Shown here in pieces: positions 17,419 to 26,569 of a DNA stretch of 64,000 nucleotides (its first letter is position 1; the number at the start of each line of letters is the position of its first letter). A model generated the notes under the pieces. The model ran no database searches. It was not told where the DNA came from and saw only the letters and a program-made list of their open reading frames with translations. Source of the stretch: Accumulibacter phosphatis (lineage in GTDB: Bacteria; Pseudomonadota; Gammaproteobacteria; Burkholderiales; Rhodocyclaceae); assembly GCF_000024165.1 (NCBI RefSeq), contig NC_013194.1, forward strand, positions 2,356,001 to 2,420,000, in the 5' to 3' direction. The translations under genes and the position numbers were made by a program.

Positions 17419-18698
17419 ACGCCGCCATCATTTTCACGCTGCTGCTGGTGCTGATGCTGACCGGCATGCCGATCTCGATCTCGCTCGGCCTTACGGTCCT
17501 CAGCTTCCTGTTCATGTTCACGCAGGTGCCCCTCGAGTCGGTTGCCCTCAAGCTGTTTACCGGCATCGAGAAGTTCGAGATCATGGCCATTCCGTTCTTC
17601 ATCCTGGCCGGGAACTTCCTGACCCACGGTGGGGTGGCGCGACGCATGATCCGCTTCGCGACGACGATGGTCGGCCACCTGTACGGTGGTCTCGGCCTGT
17701 CGGCAGTGGTAGCCTGCGCCCTGTTTGCCGCCGTCTCCGGGTCGTCACCGGCAACCGTCGTGGCGATCGGCTCGATCCTGCTGCCGGCGATGGTCAAGGC
17801 AGGGTATCCGCGGAGTTTCGGCGCGGGCGTCATCACCACTTCCGGCGCCCTCGGCATCTTGATCCCGCCGTCGATCGTCATGGTCATGTATTCGGTGGCG
17901 ACCAACACTTCGGTCGGCGCGTTGTTCATGGCCGGTGTGATTCCGGGCATCGGCCTGGCCTGCGTGCTCGGCGGCGTCACCTGGTACCGGGCCAGAAAGT
18001 TCGACTATCCGCGCATGCCGAAAGCGTCACTGGGCGAGAAGTGGACGGCGTTCCGCGAATCGGTCTGGGGTCTGCTGCTCATCGTCGTCGTCATGGGCGG
18101 TATCTACAGCGGCATGTTCACGCCGACCGAAGCCGCTGCGATGAGTGCGGTCTATGCCTTCTTCGTCGCCGTCTTCGTGTACAAGGACCTGACCATGAAG
18201 GACGTGGCGCGGGTTCTTCTCAACTCGGCCAACATGTCGGCGATGCTGCTGTACATCATCACCAACGCCGTGCTCTTCTCGTTCATCATGACGAACGAGA
18301 ACATCCCGCAGGCGCTGGCCGACTGGATGTTGGGGCATGGTCTGGGGATGATTGCCTTCCTGCTGGCGGTCAACATCATCCTGCTGCTCGCCGGCAATTT
18401 CATGGAGCCGTCGTCGATCGTACTGATCTTCGCACCCATCCTTTTCCCGGTGGCGATGAAACTGGGAATCGATCCGGTGCACTTCGGCATCCTGATGGTG
18501 GTGAACATGGAAGTCGGCATGTGCCATCCGCCGGTCGGACTGAACCTCTACGTCGCTTCGGGGATTACCAAGATGGGGATCACCGAACTGACGGTCGCCG
18601 TCTGGCCGTGGCTGCTATCGATGCTCGCCTTCCTGGTCGTCGTGACCTATCTGCCGATCATGTCGACCTGGCTGCCGCAGAAGTTGGGCATGATGTAG
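17415..18698 (+). CDS. dctM: TRAP transporter large permease
   Basis: 427 residues, the normal length for DctM, with about twelve hydrophobic segments. Recognisable blocks are FKLFTGIEKFEIMAIPFFI-like text near residue 50, AVSGSSPATVVAIGSI, GVITTSGALGILIPPSIVMV and MEVGMCHPPVGLNLYVASGI. It forms the sodium-coupled transport channel that accepts substrate from DctP. The start overlaps dctQ. A long hairpin closes the operon. Confidence 0.95.
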   Translation: MNAAIIFTLLLVLMLTGMPISISLGLTVLSFLFMFTQVPLESVALKLFTGIEKFEIMAIPFFILAGNFLTHGGVARRMIRFATTMVGHLYGGLGLSAVVACALFAAVSGSSPATVVAIGSILLPAMVKAGYPRSFGAGVITTSGALGILIPPSIVMVMYSVATNTSVGALFMAGVIPGIGLACVLGGVTWYRARKFDYPRMPKASLGEKWTAFRESVWGLLLIVVVMGGIYSGMFTPTEAAAMSAVYAFFVAVFVYKDLTMKDVARVLLNSANMSAMLLYIITNAVLFSFIMTNENIPQALADWMLGHGLGMIAFLLAVNIILLLAGNFMEPSSIVLIFAPILFPVAMKLGIDPVHFGILMVVNMEVGMCHPPVGLNLYVASGITKMGITELTVAVWPWLLSMLAFLVVVTYLPIMSTWLPQKLGMM

Positions 18699-18724
18699 CG
18701 AAGACCTGCCGTTCCTGTGTCGCC

Positions 18725-18764
18725 TGAGCGCGCGTACGGGGGAACCCGTACGCGCGCTCAGCAT
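18725..18764 (+). terminator. Terminator hairpin closing dctPQM
   Basis: Perfect 16-bp arms at 18725-18740 and 18745-18760 with a 4-base loop, followed by GCATTTT. The stem is very stable; the U tract is short. Confidence 0.7.
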
Positions 18765-18797
18765 TTTCAAGCGTCGCGGGCATTCGCGGACGAGTGT

Positions 18798-18806
18798 TGG
18801 TATAAT
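18798..18806 (+). promoter_or_regulatory. Extended -10 promoter of ndk
   Basis: TGG followed by a perfect TATAAT (18801-18806) gives an extended -10 element. No good -35 is seen 17 bases upstream. It lies 70 bases before the ndk start and after the dctM terminator. Confidence 0.5.
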
Positions 18807-18875
18807 ATAAGGTTATGTTTCGAGCAATTTGATCGTCCTGTTTTTTCTGACCAACCTGCCTGTGGAGAATGAGTC

Positions 18876-19304
18876 ATGGCCATCGAACGTACCCTTTCCA
18901 TCATCAAGCCTGATGCCGTTGCCAAGAACGTCATCGGCAAGATCTACTCGCGCTTTGAGACGAACGGTCTGAAAGTCATCGCCGCCAAGCTGGCTTGGCT
19001 GTCGCCGCAGGAAGCCGGTGCCTTTTACGCCGTGCACAAGGAGCGTCCCTTCTTCAAGGATCTGGTTTCCTTCATGATTTCCGGTCCGGTGATGATCCAG
19101 GTGCTCGAAGGCGAGGGCGCGATTGCCAAGAACCGCGAGCTGATGGGCGCGACCGACCCGAAGAAGGCCGAGCCGGGAACGATTCGCGCCGACTTCGCCG
19201 AGTCGATCGATGCCAACGCCGTCCATGGTTCCGACGGCGAGGACACGGCCAAGGTCGAGATCGCCTTCTTCTTCCCGGCGATGAGCGTCTACTCCGGCCG
19301 CTGA
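18876..19304 (+). CDS. ndk: Nucleoside diphosphate kinase
   Basis: 142 residues, the standard length. N-terminal ERTLSIIKPDAVAKNVIGKI and the active-site block NAVHGSD with the phosphorylated His117 are present. It equilibrates NTP pools by gamma-phosphate transfer. ATG at 18876 follows TGGAG. rlmN begins 19 bases after the stop, so ndk probably leads the rlmN to der run, as in many beta- and gammaproteobacteria. Confidence 0.98.
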   Translation: MAIERTLSIIKPDAVAKNVIGKIYSRFETNGLKVIAAKLAWLSPQEAGAFYAVHKERPFFKDLVSFMISGPVMIQVLEGEGAIAKNRELMGATDPKKAEPGTIRADFAESIDANAVHGSDGEDTAKVEIAFFFPAMSVYSGR

Positions 19305-19323
19305 GTCGGGGCTTACGCTGCAC

Positions 19324-20445
19324 ATGACGGTCAATCTGCTCGATCTCGATGCTGCCGGCCTGACGGCGTTTTTCGCCGAATGTGGCGAAAAGCCTTTTCG
19401 CGCCCGACAGGTGTTGCGCTGGCTGCATCGTTTCGGGCAGCTTGACTTCGATGCCATGACCGACATTGCCAGAAGTCTGCGCGAAAAGCTGCGGGCGACG
19501 GCACAAGTGCTGCCGCCGGTGGTAATCGCCGACAGACTGTCGGACGACGGCACGCGCAAGTTTCTCTTCGATGTCGGCGGTGGCAATGCGGTGGAAGCCG
19601 TCTTCATTCCCGAGGCCGAGCGCGGAACGCTCTGTATATCGACGCAGGCGGGTTGCGCGCTGGACTGTTCCTTCTGCTCGACCGGTAAGCAGGGCTTCAA
19701 CCGCAACCTGACGGTGGCCGAGATTGTCGGCCAACTGTGGCAGGCTCGGCATTCACTGGGTGCATACGCCGCGGGGGAAACTGCTGGCGGCGAACGCGTG
19801 ATCAGCAATGTGGTGCTTATGGGGATGGGCGAGCCGCTGGCCAACCTCGACAACACGGTGACGGCCTTACGGCTGATGCTCGACGACAATGCCTACGGTT
19901 TGTCGCGCCGCCGGGTGACCGTGTCGACTTCGGGTCTGGTGCCGGCGATGGATCGTCTGCGCAACGAATGCCCGGTCGCCTTGGCGGTTTCCCTGCACGC
20001 ACCCAACGATCGCCTGCGCGATGAACTGGTGCCGATCAACCGCAAGTATCCCTTGCACGAATTGATGTCCGCCTGTCTGCGCTACCTCGAAAAGGCGCCG
20101 CGCGATTTCGTGACCTTCGAGTACGTGATGCTCGCTGGCGTGAATGACTCGGACGCCCAGGCGCACGAGTTGCTTGCCCTTACCCGCGATGTGCCGTGCA
20201 AGTTCAACCTGATACCTTTCAACCCCTTTCCTGGCTCGCCCTATCACCGTTCGTCGGCGCCGCGCATTCGGCAGTTCGCCGAGACCCTGATCGACGCCGG
20301 TGTGGTGACGACGACCCGCAAGACGCGCGGCGACGACATCGACGCCGCCTGTGGACAACTCGCGGGGCAGGTTCTCGATCGTACACAGCGTACCGGGCGT
20401 CGGGTGTTTCCTCTTCGCCTCGATCTTCAGCGGGTCTCCGGATGA
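19324..20445 (+). CDS. rlmN: Dual-specificity RNA methyltransferase RlmN
   Basis: 373 residues. The radical-SAM cluster motif C111-x3-C115-x2-C118 (QAGCALDCSFCSTG), the segment VVLMGMGEPLANLDN and a C-terminal Cys in DDIDAACGQLAG match RlmN, which makes 2-methyladenosine in 23S rRNA position 2503 and in some tRNAs. The TGA overlaps the next ATG (ATGA at 20442-20445). Confidence 0.97.
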   Translation: MTVNLLDLDAAGLTAFFAECGEKPFRARQVLRWLHRFGQLDFDAMTDIARSLREKLRATAQVLPPVVIADRLSDDGTRKFLFDVGGGNAVEAVFIPEAERGTLCISTQAGCALDCSFCSTGKQGFNRNLTVAEIVGQLWQARHSLGAYAAGETAGGERVISNVVLMGMGEPLANLDNTVTALRLMLDDNAYGLSRRRVTVSTSGLVPAMDRLRNECPVALAVSLHAPNDRLRDELVPINRKYPLHELMSACLRYLEKAPRDFVTFEYVMLAGVNDSDAQAHELLALTRDVPCKFNLIPFNPFPGSPYHRSSAPRIRQFAETLIDAGVVTTTRKTRGDDIDAACGQLAGQVLDRTQRTGRRVFPLRLDLQRVSG

Positions 20446-21245
20446 GACGAGCCGCGCTGGCGACTGTTGCCTTGCTATGTCTCGGTGCCTGTTCATCGAC
20501 GACCGTTGCGCCGACCGCCAAGGCGAAGGCCGCCGAGGACGAGGTCGACTCGCGCCGACCGACTCCGCCGCGCGACGCGCGGACGCGCGCCAAGCTCCAT
20601 ACCGAACTGGGCTCCTTGTATCTGCAGAGCGGCAACCTCGCCGTGGCGCTTCAGGAATTGCTGATTGCCATCGACATCGACCCCGATTACGGCAAGGCCT
20701 ATGGCACGCGTGCGCTCGCCCACTTCGGCATCCGCGAGCTGGAGCTCGCCGATCGGGACTTTCAGCGAGCACTCAGCATCGACCGCAACGATCCCGACAT
20801 CAGCAACAATTACGGCTGGTTTCTCTGCCAGATCGGTAGAGGAAAGGAAGGAATTACCTACCTCCAGCGTGCGCTGAAGGATCCCCTCTATGAAACCCCG
20901 GAAAGAGCCTATCTCAATGCTGGTGGCTGTTACGCGACGCTGGGCGATCTGGACAGGGCCGAGACTTTTGTTCAGCAGAGCCTGCGTCTCGCGCCGGGGA
21001 ACCCGCAGGCGGAGTTGCAGCTGGCAAACATCTACTACCGGCGCGGTGATCTGCAACTGGCAAACGAACAGCTCGCGTCGCTGGTGCGCAAGACCGAGCC
21101 GAACGCAGAGGCGCTATGGTTGATGGTGAGGGTCGAGCGCAGCCTGGGCAACCGTCAGGCCGAGGCCCGCTACAGTGCCCAGTTGCGGCGGAAATTCCCG
21201 CTTTCGCCGGAGGCCGAGGAACTGCTGAAAGGCAATTTCGAATGA
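20442..21245 (+). CDS. pilF: Type IV pilus biogenesis lipoprotein PilF/PilW
   Basis: 267 residues starting at the ATGA overlap with rlmN. A lipoprotein signal with lipobox LGAC places the lipidated Cys at 17. TPR repeats fill residues about 50-240 (for example LGSLYLQSGNLAVALQELLI, then YGTRALAHFGIRELELADRD). PilF helps the secretin PilQ assemble in the outer membrane. Its place between rlmN and rodZ is conserved in related bacteria. Confidence 0.92.
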   Translation: MRRAALATVALLCLGACSSTTVAPTAKAKAAEDEVDSRRPTPPRDARTRAKLHTELGSLYLQSGNLAVALQELLIAIDIDPDYGKAYGTRALAHFGIRELELADRDFQRALSIDRNDPDISNNYGWFLCQIGRGKEGITYLQRALKDPLYETPERAYLNAGGCYATLGDLDRAETFVQQSLRLAPGNPQAELQLANIYYRRGDLQLANEQLASLVRKTEPNAEALWLMVRVERSLGNRQAEARYSAQLRRKFPLSPEAEELLKGNFE

Positions 21246-21252
21246 TTGAAGA

Positions 21253-22179
21253 ATGAGCGAACACTCCCAAACGGCCGATTCGGCGGGAGCAGGGGTTTCC
21301 GTGGGAAACCTTTCCGGCCCCGGGTCAGCACCTGCAGAAGATCTGACGCCTGAGACGAGACGGGTCGGGCGGCGCTTGCGTGCCGCGCGTGAGGCGAGGG
21401 GCATGACGGTGGCCGACGCCGCCCAATCGCTCAAGCTCGGTCCCCGTCAGGTCGAGGCGCTGGAGGCCGAGGACTGGTTGTCCTTGCCCGGCAACACGAT
21501 GATCCGGGGGTTCGTCCGCAACTACGCACGCCTGCTCAGCCTGGACCCCGATGAACTGATGCGCGAGCTGGATGCTGCGCACCTGCAGCGTACCGTAGAG
21601 CTCGATGTGTCGGCTGGAACGACGGCGACTCTGCCTCCGACGGTCAGGCGGGTGGAACGTCGCGATTATCTCGCGATCAGCGCCGGGCTGATCCTGCTCG
21701 TGCTCGCCGGGCTGGCCTATTATTATGTGCCCGCCGACTTCTGGCAGTCACAGATGGCAACCTGGATCGGCAGCCGCAGCGCACCGCCGGCTCCCGTCGT
21801 GCCGCCCGTGCGGGCGCCGGCCGACGTGGTCGCGCCCAAAGGGGCAGCGGGCGAGTCGGTGACCGTGCTGACGGCACCGAACGCGACCGTGTTGTCGGAA
21901 GCGCCAGGGGTGCGCTCACCGGCAGGGGCTTCGCCGGCGACGGCGGGTGGACTGAAACTCGGCTTTGCGCAACCCGCTTGGGCGGAGGTGCGTGACGGGC
22001 GTGGGCAGATCGTGTTCTCGGGAGTGAGCCCGGCGGGCAGCCGGCGCGACGTCGCCGGGCAGCCGCCTTTTTCGCTGGTGCTGGGGAACGCGACGCAGGT
22101 GAGCGTCGAGTACCAGGGGAAGGTGGTCGATCTGGCCCCGCACATCAACGGCGACGTCGCGCGGCTGACCGTCGAATGA
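21253..22179 (+). CDS. rodZ: Cytoskeleton protein RodZ-like (HTH plus DUF4115)
   Basis: 308 residues. A cytoplasmic helix-turn-helix of the XRE type occupies about 35-105 (LRAAREARGMTVADAAQSLK, then LPGNTMIRGFVRNYARLL). A single membrane helix sits near 140-158 (ISAGLILLVLAGLAYYYV). A Pro/Ala-rich linker leads to a periplasmic DUF4115 domain (AEVRDGRGQIVFSGVSPAGS). RodZ links MreB to the wall elongation machinery. It starts 7 bases after pilF. Confidence 0.9.
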   Translation: MSEHSQTADSAGAGVSVGNLSGPGSAPAEDLTPETRRVGRRLRAAREARGMTVADAAQSLKLGPRQVEALEAEDWLSLPGNTMIRGFVRNYARLLSLDPDELMRELDAAHLQRTVELDVSAGTTATLPPTVRRVERRDYLAISAGLILLVLAGLAYYYVPADFWQSQMATWIGSRSAPPAPVVPPVRAPADVVAPKGAAGESVTVLTAPNATVLSEAPGVRSPAGASPATAGGLKLGFAQPAWAEVRDGRGQIVFSGVSPAGSRRDVAGQPPFSLVLGNATQVSVEYQGKVVDLAPHINGDVARLTVE

Positions 22180-22183
22180 GGAA

Positions 22184-23449
22184 ATGTCCGGTCGTGAGCA
22201 CGCTGTGAGCCATCTCCTGTCTGCTGCCGCGCGGCGGCCAACGCGAACGGTCAGTGTCGGCCATGTCCGGATTGGCGGTGATGCGCCGGTGGTCGTCCAG
22301 TCGATGACGAATACCGATACCGTTGATGTGGTCAGGACGGCGATTCAGTGTGCCGAGTTGGCGCGCGCGGGATCGGAACTGGTACGGATCACCGTCAACA
22401 CGTCGGAAGCCGCGGCGGCAGTGGCGCCGATTCGCGCCCACCTCGACCGCATGGGCGTCGACGTGCCGCTGATCGGCGACTTCCACTACAACGGCCATCG
22501 CTTGCTGGCCGAGCATCCGGCATGTGCGCTGGCGCTCGCCAAGTACCGGATCAACCCCGGCAACGTCGGCCATGGCCGCAAGCGCGACGAGCAGTTCGTA
22601 CAGATGATCGAGATCGCGTGCCAGTACGACAAACCGGTGCGCATCGGCGTCAACTGGGGTAGCCTGGACCAGGATTTGCTGGCGCGCATCATGGATGAAA
22701 ACGCTCATCGGGCCGAGCCGCGCGATGCGATCGAGGTGATGCGCGAAGCGATGGTCGCCTCGGCGCTCGAGTCGGCAGCCCGGGCCGAGGAAATCGGCCT
22801 GCCCGGCGACCGGATCGTTCTCTCGTGCAAGGTGTCCGGCGTGCAGGATCTGATCGCCATCTACCGCGAGTTGTCACGCGCCTGTGACTATCCCCTGCAC
22901 CTGGGCCTGACCGAGGCAGGCATGGGCTCGAAGGGAATCGTCGCTTCCACGGCGGCAATGGCGGTCCTGCTGCAGGAGGGTATCGGCGATACGATCCGGG
23001 TCTCGCTGACGCCGCAACCCGGTGGCGAGCGCACGCAGGAGGTGATCGTCGCGCAGGAGATGTTGCAGACGATGGGACTGCGCGCCTTTACGCCGATGGT
23101 CGTCGCCTGTCCGGGCTGTGGGCGAACGACCAGCACCTTCTTTCAAGAACTGGCGCAGTCCATCCAGGAGCATGTGCGCAGCCGGATGCCGCAGTGGCGG
23201 CTGGACCACGACGGGGTCGAGAACATGACGCTGGCAGTGATGGGTTGCGTGGTCAATGGACCGGGCGAGAGCAAGCACGCGAATATCGGCATCAGCTTGC
23301 CGGGCACCGGCGAAGTACCGGCAGCGCCTGTGTTCGAGGACGGTGCGAAGACCGTCACCCTGCGTGGCGACCGGATCGCCGAGGATTTCACCGCCATCGT
23401 CGATGCTTATGTGGCGCGGACCTACCAGCGAAAGCCGACCGGCCGATGA
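22184..23449 (+). CDS. ispG: 4-hydroxy-3-methylbut-2-en-1-yl diphosphate synthase
   Basis: 421 residues, typical for proteobacterial IspG. The N-terminal GGDAPVVVQSMTNTDTVDV, the Fe-S ligands in ACPGCGRTT and the block GCVVNGPGESKHANIGIS identify it. It converts methylerythritol cyclodiphosphate to HMBPP in the MEP isoprenoid pathway with a [4Fe-4S] cluster. The first dozen residues are variable, and a start slightly downstream is possible. The stop overlaps hisS (ATGA). Confidence 0.97.
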   Translation: MSGREHAVSHLLSAAARRPTRTVSVGHVRIGGDAPVVVQSMTNTDTVDVVRTAIQCAELARAGSELVRITVNTSEAAAAVAPIRAHLDRMGVDVPLIGDFHYNGHRLLAEHPACALALAKYRINPGNVGHGRKRDEQFVQMIEIACQYDKPVRIGVNWGSLDQDLLARIMDENAHRAEPRDAIEVMREAMVASALESAARAEEIGLPGDRIVLSCKVSGVQDLIAIYRELSRACDYPLHLGLTEAGMGSKGIVASTAAMAVLLQEGIGDTIRVSLTPQPGGERTQEVIVAQEMLQTMGLRAFTPMVVACPGCGRTTSTFFQELAQSIQEHVRSRMPQWRLDHDGVENMTLAVMGCVVNGPGESKHANIGISLPGTGEVPAAPVFEDGAKTVTLRGDRIAEDFTAIVDAYVARTYQRKPTGR

Positions 23450-24741
23450 GTGCAGTAAAGATCCAGTCCGTTCGCGGCATGAACGACATTCTGCCGGACG
23501 AGGCGGAGTTCTGGGAGATGTTCGAGGACACCATCCGGTCGTGGCTCAAGAGCTATGGGTATCGCCCGATCCGCCTGCCGGTCGTCGAGCCGACGCCACT
23601 GTTCAAGCGGGCTATCGGCGAGGTCACGGATATTGTCGAGAAGGAGATGTACTCCTTCGTCGATACCCTGAACGGCGAGCCGCTGACGCTGCGTCCGGAA
23701 GGCACGGCCGGTTGCGTACGCGCCGCGATCCAGCACAATCTGGTTGCCCAGCAGACGCAACGACTCTACTACCTTGGCCAGATGTTCCGGCACGAGCGGC
23801 CGCAGAAGGGGCGTTACCGGCAGTTCCATCAGGTCGGTGTCGAATCACTCGGCTTTACCGGCCCGGACATCGATGCCGAGCAGATCCTGATGGGAGCCCG
23901 CCTGTGGAACGACCTTGGGCTCGACGGTATCGCCCTGCAGATCAACACGCTGGGTGAGCCTGCGGAACGTGCGCGCCACCGTGCCGAGTTGATCCGGTAT
24001 TTCGAGCACAACGGCGACCGGCTCGACGACGATGGCCGGCGGCGTCTCCACACCAACCCGCTGCGCATCCTCGACAGCAAGAATCCGGCGCTCGAGGATC
24101 TGATTCTCGGCGCGCCAAAGCTGATCGACCACCTCGGCGCCGAGTCGCTGGCGCATTTCGAGGGGGTCCAGCAGGTGCTGCGCGATGCCGGCCAGCCGTT
24201 CACCATCAACCCGCGGCTGGTGCGCGGCCTCGACTACTACAACCTGACCGTTTTCGAATGGGTCACCGATCGCCTCGGCGCGCAGGGGACAGTTTGTGCC
24301 GGGGGTCGGTACGACGGACTGGTGCAGCAGCTTGGCGGCAAGCCGACACCCGCCTGCGGCTTCGCGATGGGGGTCGAGCGGCTGATTGCACTGATTCGCG
24401 AGGCCGGCGGCGAGGCGAAGGCGGCGGCCGTCGATGTCTATCTCGTTCATCAGGGAACGGCGGCGTCGCGCCTGGCCGTCCGCGTCGCCGAGGCGCTGCG
24501 CGACCAGGGTATCGATGTCCTCTTCCATTGCGGCGGCGGTGGCTTCAAGGCGCAGATGAAGAAGGCCGATGCCTCGGGAGCCAGTTTCGCCGTGATCATC
24601 GGCGACGACGAAGCGGATGCCGGTGAGGTGACGCTGAAGCTCCTGCGTGCGACGGATAAACAGGCGAACGAGCAGCAGCGGGTCAGCGTCGATGGCGTCG
24701 CCGACGCCATCATGAGTCACATTCTGGATTGGGAAGAGTAA
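23446..24741 (+). CDS. hisS: Histidyl-tRNA synthetase
   Basis: 431 residues from the ATGA overlap with ispG. Class II motifs are visible: motif 2 (GQMFRHERPQKGRYRQFHQ), the His-specific LVRGLDYYNLTVFEW, and motif 3 around GGRYDGLVQQLGGK. A C-terminal anticodon-binding domain covers about 330-425. It charges tRNA(His). Normal length for the family. Confidence 0.98.
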   Translation: MSAVKIQSVRGMNDILPDEAEFWEMFEDTIRSWLKSYGYRPIRLPVVEPTPLFKRAIGEVTDIVEKEMYSFVDTLNGEPLTLRPEGTAGCVRAAIQHNLVAQQTQRLYYLGQMFRHERPQKGRYRQFHQVGVESLGFTGPDIDAEQILMGARLWNDLGLDGIALQINTLGEPAERARHRAELIRYFEHNGDRLDDDGRRRLHTNPLRILDSKNPALEDLILGAPKLIDHLGAESLAHFEGVQQVLRDAGQPFTINPRLVRGLDYYNLTVFEWVTDRLGAQGTVCAGGRYDGLVQQLGGKPTPACGFAMGVERLIALIREAGGEAKAAAVDVYLVHQGTAASRLAVRVAEALRDQGIDVLFHCGGGGFKAQMKKADASGASFAVIIGDDEADAGEVTLKLLRATDKQANEQQRVSVDGVADAIMSHILDWEE

Positions 24742-24743
24742 GC

Positions 24744-25427
24744 ATGGCTACCTACGACCTCGAGGAACAGGAACAGATCGCCGAAATCAAGGCGTGGTGG
24801 AAGCAGTACGGCAACCTTCTGCTCGGCATCGTTACCGCGGCCTCGATCGGCGTCATTGCGTGGCAGGGCTGGAACTGGTACCAGCGCAATCAGGCGGCGC
24901 AGGCTTCGATGGTGTATGGCGTGCTGCAGAAGGCCGTGCGCGAGAATGATGCGCAGCGGATCAAGACGGCGGCGGGCGAGTTGCTCGAGAAATACGGCAG
25001 CACGGCCTATGCGCCGATGGCTGCCCTGAGCGCGGCGAAAGCCATGTTCGCCGCCGGCGACACCAAGACGGCGAGCTTGCAGCTTGTCTGGGTCGTCGAG
25101 CACGGCAAGGACGAGCTGCGCGATCTGGCTCGCTTGCGTCTGGCGGCCGTTCTCCTCGACGAGAAAGCTTACGATGAGGCGCTGAAACAACTCGCGGGCA
25201 ACACCACCGGTGGCTTCGCGGTTCGTTTTCTTGGTAGCCGTGGCGACGTTCTCAGTGCCCAGGGCAAGACGGCCGAGGCGCGCGCCGCGTACCAGGAGGC
25301 GCTGGTCAGGCTCGATGAGGGCGACAAGACCGGCAAGGGCAAGAACACCCTGCAGGATCGGCAGGCGAATGCCGCCTTTCGTGAAATGCTGGAGTTGAAG
25401 CTGGACGCGCTCGGGGAGAGCAGCTGA
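24744..25427 (+). CDS. yfgM: YfgM-like ancillary SecYEG translocon subunit
   Basis: 227 residues; ATG at 24744 has GGGAAGAG upstream. N-terminal YDLEEQEQIAEIKAWWKQYG is followed by one membrane helix (about 25-43) and a periplasmic TPR-like domain. YfgM joins the PpiD chaperone at the Sec translocon. The gene sits between hisS and bamB as in E. coli, and its last base is the first base of the bamB start. Confidence 0.92.
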   Translation: MATYDLEEQEQIAEIKAWWKQYGNLLLGIVTAASIGVIAWQGWNWYQRNQAAQASMVYGVLQKAVRENDAQRIKTAAGELLEKYGSTAYAPMAALSAAKAMFAAGDTKTASLQLVWVVEHGKDELRDLARLRLAAVLLDEKAYDEALKQLAGNTTGGFAVRFLGSRGDVLSAQGKTAEARAAYQEALVRLDEGDKTGKGKNTLQDRQANAAFREMLELKLDALGESS

Positions 25428-26569
25428 TGAAGCCTTCCCTGGTCGTCGTCCTGGTCCCGTTCCTGGTGGCCGGCTGTTCGACGCTCGACGCCCTCAATCC
25501 CTTTGCCAGTAGCGGACCGAAGATGGCGGAACTGCGCCCGATCGACGCCACTGTCCAGGCGCGGGCCATCTGGCAGGAAGGCGTCGGCAAGAGCGACGAC
25601 TATGCGTTCACTCCTGCCGTGGTCGGATCGTCGGTCTACTCGGCTTCCCGAGACGGCACCATCGTTCGTCTCGACGATGGTCAGCCGGTCTGGCGAATCA
25701 AGGCCGAACAGGCGCTTTCCGGCGGCGTCGGCGCGGATGCTCGGATCGTCGCGGTGGGTACCGCCAAGGGTGACGTATTCGCCTTTGATGCGGCGGACGG
25801 CAAACTGGTGTGGAAAGCGAAGGCGAGCAGCGAAGTCATTTCGCCGCCAGCGGTGGGGCAGGGCATCGTTGTCGTGCGCAGTGGCGACCACCGCGTCGCC
25901 GCGTACGACACCAGCGACGGCAAGCGCAAGTGGGTCTATCAGCGCCCGAGTCCGCCGTTGTCACTGCGTGTGACGGCGAGTCCGCTGGTGGTCGATAGGT
26001 ACGTCTTCGTCGGTTTCCCGGGCGGCAAGCTGATTGCCGTAAGCGTAGACAACGGCGCGCCGCTCTGGGAGGGGACCGTCGCCTTGCCGAAAGGCGCCAC
26101 GGAACTCGACCGCGTCGCCGATGTGACCAGCGCCCCGGTCATCGATGGGCGGATGATCTGCGCTGCTGCTTTCCAGGGGCGCGTCTCGTGCTTCGACCTT
26201 GGCAACGGCAACCTCATGTGGGGACGTGACATATCGAGTGCGGCCGGGCTGACGATCGACAGCCGCTACGTGTATGTCGCCGACGACAAGGGGGCCGTGC
26301 ATGCCCTCGACAAGGCAAGCGGTGCAAGCATCTGGAAACAGGACAAGCTGTTCCTGCGCAAGCTGACTGCGCCGCTGGTGCGTCGCAATCTCGTCGTTGT
26401 TGGCGACGTGCAGGGCGTGGTGCACTTTCTGAGTCGCGATGATGGATCCTTCGTCGGACGACTGAGCACCGATGGCAGTGCGATTCAGGCGCCGCTGCAG
26501 CCCCTGGGCAACAACAATCTCGTCGCGCAGACGCGCAGTGGTCGCGTGCTGGCGATCGAGGCCCAATGA
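25427..26569 (+). CDS. bamB: Outer membrane assembly lipoprotein BamB
   Basis: 380 residues. Lipobox VAGC puts the lipidated Cys at 17. Repeated PQQ-type propeller blades follow (for example VYSASRDGTIVRLDDGQPVW, GDVFAFDAADGKLVWKAKAS, VHALDKASGASIWKQ). BamB is part of the BAM complex that inserts outer-membrane barrels. The start shares a base with the yfgM stop and the end overlaps der by four bases. Confidence 0.95.
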   Translation: MKPSLVVVLVPFLVAGCSTLDALNPFASSGPKMAELRPIDATVQARAIWQEGVGKSDDYAFTPAVVGSSVYSASRDGTIVRLDDGQPVWRIKAEQALSGGVGADARIVAVGTAKGDVFAFDAADGKLVWKAKASSEVISPPAVGQGIVVVRSGDHRVAAYDTSDGKRKWVYQRPSPPLSLRVTASPLVVDRYVFVGFPGGKLIAVSVDNGAPLWEGTVALPKGATELDRVADVTSAPVIDGRMICAAAFQGRVSCFDLGNGNLMWGRDISSAAGLTIDSRYVYVADDKGAVHALDKASGASIWKQDKLFLRKLTAPLVRRNLVVVGDVQGVVHFLSRDDGSFVGRLSTDGSAIQAPLQPLGNNNLVAQTRSGRVLAIEAQ

